DNA from: Nostoc sp. NMS7
GTDB taxonomy: Bacteria; Cyanobacteriota; Cyanobacteriia; Cyanobacteriales; Nostocaceae
Assembly: GCF_017115085.1 (NCBI RefSeq)
Contig: NZ_JABXKJ010000172.1
Span: forward strand, 1 to 64,000
DNA length: 64,000 nt
Reading direction: 5' to 3'
The notes beneath the pieces were generated by a model, which saw nothing but the letters and a program-made list of their open reading frames with translations, was not told the origin of the DNA and searched no databases. Numbering within the stretch: the first letter of the stretch is position 1; every line of letters begins with the position of its first letter. The position numbers were made by a program, and so were the translations under genes. Positions 53,767-62,185 of the stretch are shown here, one piece after another.

Positions 53767-54512
53767 CGGTTTTCTTCTATATAAACTTCCCAAGGATGAG
53801 TGAAGTTCGCTAACATTTTGGGAGTTAGGCGAAAGCCTTCTGGGTCATCATCAATTAAGTCTGTAATTTGAGAACGATAAGCAGCGATCGCTTGCTGTTT
53901 TAACTCCAGTACTGTGCTAATATTCAACCGCCAGGTTGTCACATCAAGAGATGCTGGCAGACTCCCCCGTTGCTGCCAATCCCAATCCCAAATAGGATAC
54001 TCAATCAATCGGGGGGATAAGCGCAAACCATGCAGCACTGCATGAATTAACTTCCACGTCCCTCGGTGGTCTGCGTGAGGGTCATATCGCCACGGTAAAA
54101 AGATAATTTGTGGTGCGACTTCTGTGATATAAGCACGACAACTAGCGACTACACTTTGATACTGTATTGAAATTGACCCATCCTGCATTCTCCAGAAGGT
54201 GACATGATTAACCTCTACACCCAGCAATTTTAATGCTGATAGTGTTTCAGCCTCCCGCAAACATCGGAGTGTATCTGCGGGATATTTCCGGGAACGAGGG
54301 TGTGAAAGAGTACCATCACTGATGACTAAAACTTGCACATCACAATTTAAAGACCGTAACAGTGCGATCGCACCCCCACAACCTAATGTCTCATCATCAG
54401 GATGGGGTGCAACGATTAGTACCGGACTACAAGCTATCTCGTTAACTGAACGCCAGGGCAAAATACTAGGATTGCTTAGTGGTGATGTCATCAAGCCGAA
54501 TTTATTCATCAT
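53763..54512 (-). CDS. PIG-L family deacetylase
   Basis: This 249-residue zinc-dependent deacetylase of the LmbE/PIG-L fold has the metal site PHPDDE at residues 36-41 and DPHADHR at 144-150. Family members remove acetyl from N-acetylglucosamine-linked substrates. Its start overlaps the acyl-CoA dehydrogenase stop by 4 nt and its stop overlaps the methyltransferase ATG by 4 nt, so three enzymes are co-translated. Confidence 0.9.
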   Translation of the reverse strand: MMNKFGLMTSPLSNPSILPWRSVNEIACSPVLIVAPHPDDETLGCGGAIALLRSLNCDVQVLVISDGTLSHPRSRKYPADTLRCLREAETLSALKLLGVEVNHVTFWRMQDGSISIQYQSVVASCRAYITEVAPQIIFLPWRYDPHADHRGTWKLIHAVLHGLRLSPRLIEYPIWDWDWQQRGSLPASLDVTTWRLNISTVLELKQQAIAAYRSQITDLIDDDPEGFRLTPKMLANFTHPWEVYIEENR

Positions 54513-55711
54513 TCCAAAGCAAACAAGCTCTCCTTACTTTGCTGCAAGACATACTTACCGACATTTGCCAAGGCAGCATCAAAAGCAGGTTGACGCAGAT
54601 ATATAGTCAAATCTCGGATAATGCGTTCTATTGGATTTGGTGGTAGTAAGCCGCGAGTCCCAACAGAACGTTGACACAAATTCATCACATCAATGCAAAT
54701 TTGTTCAATTGCTGTCCTCACCATGTTTGCATAGGCGACGAGTTGCTCGGCTTGCGGGTGGGGAACTGTAGGATCGCCACCAAACATCGGCGCATAGGCT
54801 GCTACCTGATCCGCAGCCCCGCGCAACCAGAGATTACCACTTTCAATGGCGATCGCCATTCTACCAAGCCGTTCCTGTTGATATGGATCATTTGTATATT
54901 CCAACTTCTGGAGATACTGGCGAGTCAGGTTAAACAGTGCTTCTGCCCCACCTAGTTGCACAGCAGCAAACCGAATCACCCCAACAGACAACCAGGGCTG
55001 TCGAAAGTAATCTCCTGCGCCGCCAATTAAATAGCTCTGCTCCAACTCTACACCGCTAAAATCCACTTTGTAACTAGCAGTAGCTCGCATCCCAGAAGGT
55101 TGCCACCAAGCTGGATCACTAACTGTTGTCACTTCGTCCATCGGCACAATGCACATTTGCCAACCGCCTTCGGGCAAGACTCCATTCACGAAAGGACGTT
55201 CAACATAGCCTGCACCAGTACAAAAGGTTTTAGAACCTTCCAGCCGATAACGTCCATTCTCAAAAGGAATTATTTTGACACCATCAGCAGCTTCAGCATT
55301 CCAAACCCCAAATATTTTCTGGCGATCGCGGGCATCACCAGCGTAGCTGATAATTTGTTCTCTAGAACCAAAAGTCTGAATCAGTTGCAGGGCGTTGATG
55401 TGTCCTTCATAAATTCGCCCAACTGCCAGATTCCCCTGCCCCATCTGCTTTAATAATATTAAAAGCTCGTAGGTAACATTAGCATCAATTCCTGCACCCC
55501 ATCCGCCTAATTCCTTCGCCAATGGTGCAGTCAACAACCCCGCCTTAGCAATCAGTTCAAACTCCTGCTTGGGAAAAGCAGTATTGTAATCTATAGCACT
55601 GGCATTGTTTGCACAATAATCAGCAATTTCCGTGGCACGTTTTAGATCCAGAGCAATGTTGGAATCATGGGATTTTGGGATGACGACATTCTGTGATAAT
55701 TGGATGCTAAT
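54509..55711 (-). CDS. Acyl-CoA dehydrogenase family flavoprotein
   Basis: This protein of about 400 residues, taken from a putative ATT start at 55711, has the acyl-CoA dehydrogenase order: an N-terminal helical domain (DYNTAFPKQEFELIAKAGLL), the middle flavin domain (KTFCTGAGYVERPFVNG, then MRATASYKVDFSGVEL), and a C-terminal helical domain ending RDLTIYLRQPAFDAALANVG. The frame stays open upstream for 111 codons of unconvincing sequence. No ATG, GTG or TTG fits the real beginning, but AAAGGAG sits six nt before ATT. It may oxidise or desaturate a carrier-bound intermediate and not a fatty acid. Confidence 0.8.
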   Translation of the reverse strand: MSIQLSQNVVIPKSHDSNIALDLKRATEIADYCANNASAIDYNTAFPKQEFELIAKAGLLTAPLAKELGGWGAGIDANVTYELLILLKQMGQGNLAVGRIYEGHINALQLIQTFGSREQIISYAGDARDRQKIFGVWNAEAADGVKIIPFENGRYRLEGSKTFCTGAGYVERPFVNGVLPEGGWQMCIVPMDEVTTVSDPAWWQPSGMRATASYKVDFSGVELEQSYLIGGAGDYFRQPWLSVGVIRFAAVQLGGAEALFNLTRQYLQKLEYTNDPYQQERLGRMAIAIESGNLWLRGAADQVAAYAPMFGGDPTVPHPQAEQLVAYANMVRTAIEQICIDVMNLCQRSVGTRGLLPPNPIERIIRDLTIYLRQPAFDAALANVGKYVLQQSKESLFALE

Positions 55712-55717
55712 AACCGA

Positions 55718-55724
55718 CTCCTTT
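55718..55724 (-). promoter_or_regulatory. Strong ribosome site in front of an ATT codon
   Basis: AAAGGAG lies six nt upstream of ATT AGC ATC on the minus strand. It is the only good Shine-Dalgarno sequence near the conserved start of the acyl-CoA dehydrogenase and decides the proposed non-canonical start. Confidence 0.5.
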
Positions 55725-55930
55725 CTGTAACATTTCTTTATATAATTATTGATAGTAATCAAATTAAGCCGATTAATACCTCTATCTTTTGTGTGATTGT
55801 ATACTCCATAAAAAGGGAGAAAATTAAAACACCTGTAAGAGGTTGTTTTAAAAGCATCTTTTGCTCTTATAGTTAGCACAATCAAGCATCTGAGTACATG
55901 ACTATTTGCGGCGACGTGGGATTTGGTTAA

Positions 55931-56119
55931 CAATACCACGCAAGTCGAATCAATGCAGAGGGGATAAGTTTGACAAATCGATTTATCGCCAGCGCAACCT
56001 ACTTGAGCGATGCAACAAAGCCGCTTAAAAGAGATATTACCCAAAGAAGATTTAAAGTACTATCAGCCGATCCCAAAGGTTTTGACCGAGATGGAGATGG
56101 CATCGCGTATGAACGGTAG
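55931..56119 (+). pseudogene. Excalibur-type domain remnant
   Basis: A 62-codon frame without an ATG ends DPKGFDRDGDGIAYER before TAG. DRDGDGIA(C)E is the signature of the excalibur calcium-binding domain at the C-terminus of secreted nucleases and wall proteins. The usual Cys is replaced by Tyr. The upstream part of the gene is missing. Confidence 0.5.
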
Positions 56120-56172
56120 AAGCAGCAACATGAGTTTAGTTGCTGCCTCATCCCTGATTGAGCAGCTAATAG

Positions 56173-56550
56173 TTAAGACTGCGGATTTTGCCGAAGCCCT
56201 AACAAGTTTCCGTCAATATCCTTGAAGACAGATAATTGCACTCCATGACCGACATCGGTAATTGGCCCAACTTCAACTCCTTTTTCAATCAGGCTTTGAC
56301 GAGCAACAACTATATTGTTTACAACAAAGGTACTAACAGTATTACCTGTTTCAACTGAGTTACTTAAGTTCAGTCCAATTGCAAAGCGCCCAATATCAGG
56401 GAGGCTCAACTGTCTCCAGTTAGGAGTGTCATATTTGTCTTCAGGAACAAATCCGAGCTTGGACTTGTACCACTCGACACTAGCTTCCAGATTCGTAACG
56501 TCTACTTTAGTGATAAAACTATATTCACCAAAGGTATTTTTCAATGTCAT
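56173..56550 (-). CDS. VOC/glyoxalase-fold protein
   Basis: This 125-residue protein with a vicinal-oxygen-chelate fold reads TNLEASVEWYKSKLGFVPED near the start and VFKDIDGNLLGLRQNPQS at the end. The expected metal ligands are poorly conserved (Lys, Leu), so it may be a binding or resistance protein and not an enzyme. It differs clearly from the VOC protein at 46131. Confidence 0.8.
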   Translation of the reverse strand: MTLKNTFGEYSFITKVDVTNLEASVEWYKSKLGFVPEDKYDTPNWRQLSLPDIGRFAIGLNLSNSVETGNTVSTFVVNNIVVARQSLIEKGVEVGPITDVGHGVQLSVFKDIDGNLLGLRQNPQS

Positions 56551-56652
56551 AATTTACTGTACTAATCCAAAACTTTTGCCAACTATAGATATTATCAACC
56601 TTTTTGAAGATTAAAAATACTGTAACTTTATCGGTAAACAGTAGTTTAATAT

Positions 56653-57717
56653 TTACCCTAACCAAGCGGGATTCATGGCTGTACTGTCATTTTGGGTTGT
56701 AGTCTTATATCGTTCGTACTCCCCTTTAGCCGCGGCCTCACGGGTACGCGCTAACAGTGCTGTAACTTGTGCCTGATCCATTGGCTTAAACGTGCGGACT
56801 GCTTCAAACGCCTGGTCTAAAATTCTCATGCTGTCGATGCCCGTAATTACAACTGAGGTTGGCAAATTCATGGCGTAGTGCAGGCACTCGATCGCACTGA
56901 CTGTATTGCTTCTAAGAATGTAAGACTCCCCGATGGTTTTCATTGCCAGCACACCAATGTTGTCTTTTACTAGCACAGGTAAAACCTGATGTTCAAAACT
57001 TCTAAAATGGGCATCCATCACATTCAAGGGCATCTGCACGGTGTCGAAACGGAAACCATTTTGTGTGGCAGTTGAGAGCATCTGAAGGTGAATCTGGGGA
57101 TTTTTGTGTCCTGTGAAACCGATATAGCGAATTTTGCCCGCTTTCTGGGCTTCCACGACTGCCTCCATTGAGCCGCCAGTGCCAAAGACTCGATCGGGGT
57201 CTTCAAATCGCAGTATTTCATGATGCTGGATTAAATCAATGTGATCTACCTGCAAATCTTTGAGTGATTCATCAATCTGCATCTTGGCAGCGCCTTTGGT
57301 GCGACCATCGATTTTGGTCATTAAGAAGACCTTTTGCCGATAACCATTCTTAAGAGCATTCCCCATCCAACGGTGGCTACGTCCGTCGTGATAGTCCCAA
57401 GAGTTATCCATAAAGTTGATGCCGCGATCAATGGCACTGCGGATCAGCTTGATACTTTCTTGCTCCTCTTGAATTTTTCCAATGTGATACCCCCCCAAGC
57501 CAATTACAGATACTTGTTCTTGGGTACGTCCGAGGGTACGATATAACATCTCGCCGCGTCGAGTTGGAGTGGCTGTTTCGGCTAGCAGTTGATTCGTTTG
57601 CTCAACAGGTTGTGTTTGGGCCAAGAGTGGCTGCAAAAATCCTTCGGAAGCCAGTCCTGCTGCCACTAATCCCGAAGCGGAGGCAGCTTTCAATAAGCTA
57701 CGTCTACTGATATCCAT
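56653..57717 (-). CDS. Tat-exported aldo/keto reductase
   Basis: This 354-residue protein has a twin-arginine signal (ISRRSLLKAASASGLVAAGL) followed by an aldo/keto reductase barrel. The catalytic tetrad is seen in FMDNSWDYHDG (Asp, Tyr), FLMTKIDGR (Lys) and DLIQHHEI (His). Export of an NADPH-dependent reductase is unusual because the cofactor is not periplasmic, unless it leaves with the cofactor bound. The signal could also be a non-functional remnant. Confidence 0.88.
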   Translation of the reverse strand: MDISRRSLLKAASASGLVAAGLASEGFLQPLLAQTQPVEQTNQLLAETATPTRRGEMLYRTLGRTQEQVSVIGLGGYHIGKIQEEQESIKLIRSAIDRGINFMDNSWDYHDGRSHRWMGNALKNGYRQKVFLMTKIDGRTKGAAKMQIDESLKDLQVDHIDLIQHHEILRFEDPDRVFGTGGSMEAVVEAQKAGKIRYIGFTGHKNPQIHLQMLSTATQNGFRFDTVQMPLNVMDAHFRSFEHQVLPVLVKDNIGVLAMKTIGESYILRSNTVSAIECLHYAMNLPTSVVITGIDSMRILDQAFEAVRTFKPMDQAQVTALLARTREAAAKGEYERYKTTTQNDSTAMNPAWLG

Positions 57718-57844
57718 AACTATCTTTTACAAGTAACAATCGGAAATGAGTTGTATCGTAGCACGACAATCTCGCAAAAAAATTCTAACTCAGGTGTGTT
57801 TTGAGACATTGGACTTCACAGACAAAATACGCCTGTGATTCCGA

Positions 57845-58555
57845 TTAGATGTCTGGTTTTTGCAGCCATCGGGCAACCATACCCGCCAAAACTCCACCTA
57901 AAATGGGGAAGACGATGAAAATCCAAAGGTCAGTCAATGCCCAGCCGCGAGTAAAGATAGCTGTGGCTAGCGATCGCACCGGATTGACGCTGGCATTGGT
58001 AATAGGAATCAGGATAAGATGGGCCAAGATCAGCGCTAAACCTATGGGGATTGGTGCAGACAGCTTGAGAGCGCGAAAAGATGTTACGCTCAAGATCAGC
58101 AGCACAAAGCCACAGGTAACGATGAATTCGGCTAATGCACAAGCCCACCAGCTATAGTTACCAGGGGAGTGAATTCCCACCCCATTAGAACCAAAGTTGG
58201 CTGTTGTAAACTCCGGCTTGCCCATGCAAATCAAAAACAGGATAGTAGTCCCCCAAATTCCGCCAAGAACTTGACTGCCGATATATGGCAAAACGTCTCC
58301 GAAATAAAACCGATTGGCTACCCAAAAACCAATTGTGACTGCGGGGTTGACGTGACATCCACTGATCGAACCAAAAGTATAGGCGGCAGTCAACAAACTT
58401 AAGCCAAAAGCGATCGCCACCCCAGTAACTCCAACCCAAGGTACTGCACTAGAAATCACCGCAGTACCCACGCCCATCAGAACCAACCAAGCTGTACCTA
58501 GAGCTTCCGCCAAACATCGTTTTGCTAAGGAGTAACGATTCATGATAACTGCCAT
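57845..58555 (-). CDS. Aquaporin (MIP family) with altered second NPA box
   Basis: This 236-residue channel has six membrane segments. The first half-helix has the normal NPA (residues 70-72, HVNPAVTIG); the second reads NPV (191-193, ASVNPVRSLA). The selectivity-filter Arg194 is kept. AqpZ-type water or glycerol channels normally have NPA twice, so pore properties could differ. The start may be Met1 or Met5. Confidence 0.9.
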   Translation of the reverse strand: MAVIMNRYSLAKRCLAEALGTAWLVLMGVGTAVISSAVPWVGVTGVAIAFGLSLLTAAYTFGSISGCHVNPAVTIGFWVANRFYFGDVLPYIGSQVLGGIWGTTILFLICMGKPEFTTANFGSNGVGIHSPGNYSWWACALAEFIVTCGFVLLILSVTSFRALKLSAPIPIGLALILAHLILIPITNASVNPVRSLATAIFTRGWALTDLWIFIVFPILGGVLAGMVARWLQKPDI

Positions 58556-58990
58556 AACTGGCTAGACGTGATTAATACTTGCATACATTAGCCGAATGAC
58601 ATTAATATCAATACTCGCTTCTGGATTATTAAGTATAAAAGGTAACAACATACTATTGATTGGCTGATTTAAAGGACTTCCAAAAAATAAATCATCCTAA
58701 ATTATTTGTATATTTGTAGAGGGTATTGCAATAGGCCCCAACGATGAGATATTTTGTTAATTGGAAGACCCTAAAAACTTGATGAAAAATTAAATTTATT
58801 CCCTTTGTACATAGCTTTAGACAAATCTGGCTTTTCCTTACAGCACTTTTCATTTCCATAAACTACAAAGCAGATAGTAGCACAGCAATGCTGTACCATA
58901 GGGCGTGATCTTATTTACCTGAAAACATTGGTGTGCTTTACAGTGTACCAGAGATGAATGCAGAGTTATCGCCAGACAATTAAGGGGAAA
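58556..58990. other. Intergenic region with a repeat-bounded segment
   Basis: No gene. AAAGGACTTCCAA (58671) and a weaker inverse TTGGAAGACCCTA (58761-58773) bound about 100 bp. The left motif also occurs at 36683. It may be a decayed small element. Confidence 0.45.
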
Positions 58991-58993
58991 ATG

Positions 58994-59629
58994 ATGGCTA
59001 TTTATCTAGACAGTGCGATCGCATCTGAAGCTGAAGTTGTTAAGCTTTGGGGATGGGTAAAAGGGATTACAACAAATCCCACGCTGTTGGCTCAAAGCGA
59101 TACCCCACCGGAAACCACGCTCAAAAAATTGGTTGCCTTGACAAATGGCCCGTTATACTATCAACTTGTGGCATCTGATAAAAATGGGATGCTAGCTGAA
59201 GGTAGAAAAGCTTTCGAGATTATTGGTTCACAAACAATTTTAAAGATTCCCGCAACACCGTTAGGTTTTGAAGTGGTGGCGAGTCTATCCTCAGAAATTA
59301 CCTGTGCGGTGACAGCAATTTACAGTGCAGCACAGGCAGCAGTAGCACGGGAAGCTGGAGCTAAAATTGCCATAGCTTATGTCAATCGCGCTAGCCGGTT
59401 GTTAGGTGACGGTATTGCTTTGGTGCGGGATATGGCTAGCGTACTCCAAGGTAGCGATATTGAAATCTTGGCAGCTAGTATCAAATCTCCTGAAGAAGCA
59501 GCCGCGTCGTTGCAAGCTGGAGCGGCTCATTTGACTTTACCACTGGCAATGTTGCAGGCGATCGCTACTGATGAATTTTCCCAAAAAACGGTTGAAGAAT
59601 TTGCTAAAACAGGCATTGGCTTAAAATAA
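58994..59629 (+). CDS. Transaldolase-like / fructose-6-phosphate aldolase
   Basis: This 211-residue protein is of the short transaldolase subfamily. The Schiff-base lysine is Lys84 in TILKIPAT. N-terminal LDSAIASEAEVVKLWGWVKG and ITTNPTLLAQS are typical. It joins or splits C3 units of sugar phosphates; short members can be aldolases and not true transaldolases. The ATG at 58994 has AAGGGG six nt upstream. Confidence 0.9.
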   Translation: MAIYLDSAIASEAEVVKLWGWVKGITTNPTLLAQSDTPPETTLKKLVALTNGPLYYQLVASDKNGMLAEGRKAFEIIGSQTILKIPATPLGFEVVASLSSEITCAVTAIYSAAQAAVAREAGAKIAIAYVNRASRLLGDGIALVRDMASVLQGSDIEILAASIKSPEEAAASLQAGAAHLTLPLAMLQAIATDEFSQKTVEEFAKTGIGLK

Positions 59630-59642
59630 TTCGTAATTAAAT

Positions 59643-59735
59643 ATGAGTTTGTCAGATATCCCTAATCTCTGGGTTCCTCTAGCACTTTTAGGTTTAATTG
59701 TTATAGCTGCTGTATTTTTCAGTCGCAGCAGTTGA
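59643..59735 (+). CDS. Possible 30-residue single-helix membrane protein
   Basis: The frame encodes MSLSDIPNLWVPLALLGLIV plus ten residues ending FFSRSS: a short polar N-terminus, one transmembrane helix and a basic/Ser end. This is the shape of the tiny subunits of photosynthetic and NDH complexes. I cannot place it in a family. It lies 13 nt after the transaldolase stop on the same strand. Confidence 0.4.
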   Translation: MSLSDIPNLWVPLALLGLIVIAAVFFSRSS

Positions 59736-59846
59736 TATTTCAAGGATTAGATAAAACTTTTGTTTGCAGCGCTTAACAGTTATTATCCTCGAAGTATAGC
59801 TACAGTTTATCTAAAGCATTACAGTTGAGGTGGAGGTATCAGTTCT

Positions 59847-60485
59847 ATGTTCGCTGTTGTCACACCCAATACAATCCATTTGTCCCCAGGCGCGGTAGTC
59901 CGTCTACTCGGAAGTTGGCAAGACTATCAAGCACTGAATGAACAACTAGGCGATCGCTCTTCCCCTCGCATTAAGTATCGAGATGGAGAAATTATCTTGA
60001 TGGCACCGCTACCAGAACATGGGCGTAAAGTAAGTGTAATTGCAGATGTAGTCAAAGTTTTGCTCGATCATCTGGGACGAGAATACGAAGCCTTTACCCC
60101 AATCACAATGGAACTGCCACAGGAAAGTGGTATTGAACCAGATTACTGTTTTTATATTGAAAACTGGGAGGCAATTGCAGGTAAAGATCGCATCAATTGG
60201 GGCGTTGATCCATCACCCGATTTGGTGGTGGAGATAGACATCACCAGCTACACGGATGTGAATGACTACCTGCCTTATCGAGTACCAGAAGTTTGGTTGT
60301 TGAGGAAGAACCAGCTGATGATTTACAGATTGCAAGGCGATCGCTACACTGTTGAAACCAGTAGCCGCTATTTCCCCAACATCAATGTGTCAGAGATAGT
60401 CACAGAGTGTTTGCAAATTGCCTACGAGCGTAATACTAGCACCGCCATTCGAGAATTGCGGCGGAAATTGCCGAGTGAGAATTAA
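59847..60485 (+). CDS. Uma2-family (DUF820) putative endonuclease
   Basis: This 212-residue protein has the PDDEXK-like core of Uma2 proteins: PRIKYRDGEIILMAP, GIEPDYCFYIENW (Glu-Pro-Asp) and DLVVEIDITSYTDVN. The family is hugely expanded in cyanobacteria. Its real substrate is unknown. It is a single gene. Confidence 0.9.
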   Translation: MFAVVTPNTIHLSPGAVVRLLGSWQDYQALNEQLGDRSSPRIKYRDGEIILMAPLPEHGRKVSVIADVVKVLLDHLGREYEAFTPITMELPQESGIEPDYCFYIENWEAIAGKDRINWGVDPSPDLVVEIDITSYTDVNDYLPYRVPEVWLLRKNQLMIYRLQGDRYTVETSSRYFPNINVSEIVTECLQIAYERNTSTAIRELRRKLPSEN

Positions 60486-60515
60486 ATCTCGGCGATCGCT
60501 TCAATGTGAGGATAA

Positions 60516-60608
60516 ATGGCTGCCAAAGACCTATTCCATGATGCTGTAAAACAAGCACTTTTACATGAGACACAAGAGCAAAAAAAACCCAGGTATAATC
60601 TGGGTTGA
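60516..60608 (+). pseudogene. Truncated XisH-like fragment
   Basis: The frame begins MAAKDLFHDAVKQALLHET, which matches the start of XisH proteins (M.AKD.FH.AVK.AL) linked to fdxN-element excision. After about 20 residues it runs into a hairpin terminator and stops at 30 residues, against about 140 in intact XisH. No XisI gene follows. Confidence 0.6.
60580..60606 (-). terminator. Rho-independent terminator of the modA-like gene
   Basis: On the minus strand AACCCAG pairs with CTGGGTT around a 7-nt loop and is followed by eight T. It lies 56 nt beyond the modA-like stop. Confidence 0.85.
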
Positions 60609-60661
60609 TTCCTATTTGCAGTTGTGAATCCAATTTTGATTGAGAATACAGCCAAAAACCT

Positions 60662-61579
60662 TTAATCCACTGCTGCTTTAGCTTTGGCTTTTGCCTTTAC
60701 CTTTGGCTTCATCATAAGGCCGACTATACCTACTGCTATTGAGCCACCAGTAGTCATAGGTTCGGGGATAGGCGTGAATCCAGATACCTGAAACACAGAT
60801 AATGCTTGAGGGGTGACCAGAAAGGAGTTGAAGTCCCTAGCTGCGTCTGGGTTTTGAGTTTGTTGGAGTACAGCAGAGCCATAAACAATCGGAGAGTAAA
60901 GGTTGATAGGCGGAGTGTATGCAATTTTGACTTTATTAAGTGCTGTTAGAGCGTCTGTGGTGTAAACAACGCCCGCATCTATAGTATCGGTGGTGTCGCT
61001 TGACACTTTATTTAGTACATCACGCACATCCGTGCCCAAGACAAGTTTGGATTGGATTTGCTGCGATATCCCGGAATTGGTAAATAATTGCTGGGCGAAT
61101 ACTCCTGCTGGAACAGACGCAGGATCACCAATAGCCACTTGACGCAGTTTTAATAGGTCTTCAACCTTTGATATAGATATGGTTGAATTTATCGGCGTGA
61201 TTATAGCCAAGGTGTTGTTTAGTATGTCTTGCCTGGTTCCTGCTATTAGTTTGTTATTAAGTTGCAGATTATCTAACGGTGCTTGGGATACTGAGAAGAA
61301 GATATCTACTGGCTTTGGATTTGTTCCCATTAGGTTTGTTCCCATTATGATTTGATTAGCGAGACCAGTAGAACCCCCAAAGGTATTCATAAAGGTGACG
61401 TTGGGGTTGCTTCGCTGGTAAAGTTCCTCAACCTGGGGTAGGGTGTCGGTCAAGCTGGCAGCAGCATAGATGTTAATCGGACCACTAAATGTAGCAGCTT
61501 GTGCTGGTTTAGCTTGGATTATACCAAAACCCAAAGCAATGCTAGCGGTAGCCAATGCTAATTTGTACCTTTTCTTCAT
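60662..61579 (-). CDS. Molybdate-binding-protein-like (ModA) with PEP-CTERM-like tail
   Basis: This 305-residue protein starts at ATG 61579 (MKKRYKLALATASIALGFGI) with a signal peptide ending near AQA. The ModA core is visible: INIYAAASLTDTLPQVEELY, FGGSTGLANQIIMGTN and DTIDAGVVYTTDAL. The C-terminus is unusual: FTPIPEPMTTGGSIAVGIVG, then LMMKPKVKAKAKAK. This is Pro-Glu-Pro, a hydrophobic helix and a basic cluster, the layout of a PEP-CTERM sorting signal. Surface sorting would be odd for a transporter's binding protein. No modB or modC is adjacent. Confidence 0.8.
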   Translation of the reverse strand: MKKRYKLALATASIALGFGIIQAKPAQAATFSGPINIYAAASLTDTLPQVEELYQRSNPNVTFMNTFGGSTGLANQIIMGTNLMGTNPKPVDIFFSVSQAPLDNLQLNNKLIAGTRQDILNNTLAIITPINSTISISKVEDLLKLRQVAIGDPASVPAGVFAQQLFTNSGISQQIQSKLVLGTDVRDVLNKVSSDTTDTIDAGVVYTTDALTALNKVKIAYTPPINLYSPIVYGSAVLQQTQNPDAARDFNSFLVTPQALSVFQVSGFTPIPEPMTTGGSIAVGIVGLMMKPKVKAKAKAKAAVD

Positions 61580-62038
61580 GAAATATTTCCGTAGATTTAA
61601 TGTGCGAGTTACTACAATTTTTGAAATTCCAAATTTTGCACCCAGCCTTGAAAGTTTGCTTTTCACTCCATCCAGAAGACAGGGTAAGAAGAAGTCATAG
61701 CTGGTAAGCAATCTTTGTTAGTTATGTATTTAAACCTACTTTAATGTCCAATCAATTACAACTAGTTTGAAAGCATCTTTATATATAAAATACAGTCATC
61801 TATGTACTTATACTGCCATAAAACCGCTTCAAATACCAAGAAAGTAGGTTAATGCATCTGTACTATAGAGAAAATTTGTATAAAGTTATTTTAAAAATAT
61901 AATTTTTCTATTTCAAAGAAGTATATGCATCTGACTTTTGACGGCAACTGTTCAAAAGCAATCTCTCAAACGGATTCTATATTAAGTATATTCACTGATA
62001 GTACAGTTGGTAAAATTGGGTGTTCAAGGAAACAAACA
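61580..62038. other. Divergent intergenic region
   Basis: A/T-rich upstream space of the modA-like gene. A frame runs across it into the next fragment (from 61925) but its N-terminal part has no protein-like features. No repeats were noticed. Confidence 0.4.
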
Positions 62039-62160
62039 ATGTCGCGCTGGTGGTCAAAAAATTTTGCTTTGTCTCAACTGGGCGATCGCAGACTAAATCG
62101 ACGCACCACAGAAACTGATAAAATATTCAGTCAAGGATTTGGCGCAACTTACTTTCAAGT
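62039..62160 (+). pseudogene. N-terminal fragment of an IS4/Tn5-type transposase
   Basis: MSRWWSKNFALSQLGDRRLN followed by RRTTETDKI matches the transposase DNA-binding N-terminal domain (W..F....LGD.RR..R). About 40 residues remain, then the frame leads directly into the TMEM175 gene with no stop. The DDE catalytic part is absent. Confidence 0.6.
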
Positions 62161-62185
62161 AAACAGAAAAGGAGTACCTGCACAG

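Noticed and set aside
54712..56044. Extended 511-residue form of the acyl-CoA dehydrogenase
   Set aside because: The extra 111 residues are cysteine- and basic-rich noise with no family resemblance. A strong ribosome site marks the true start near 55711.
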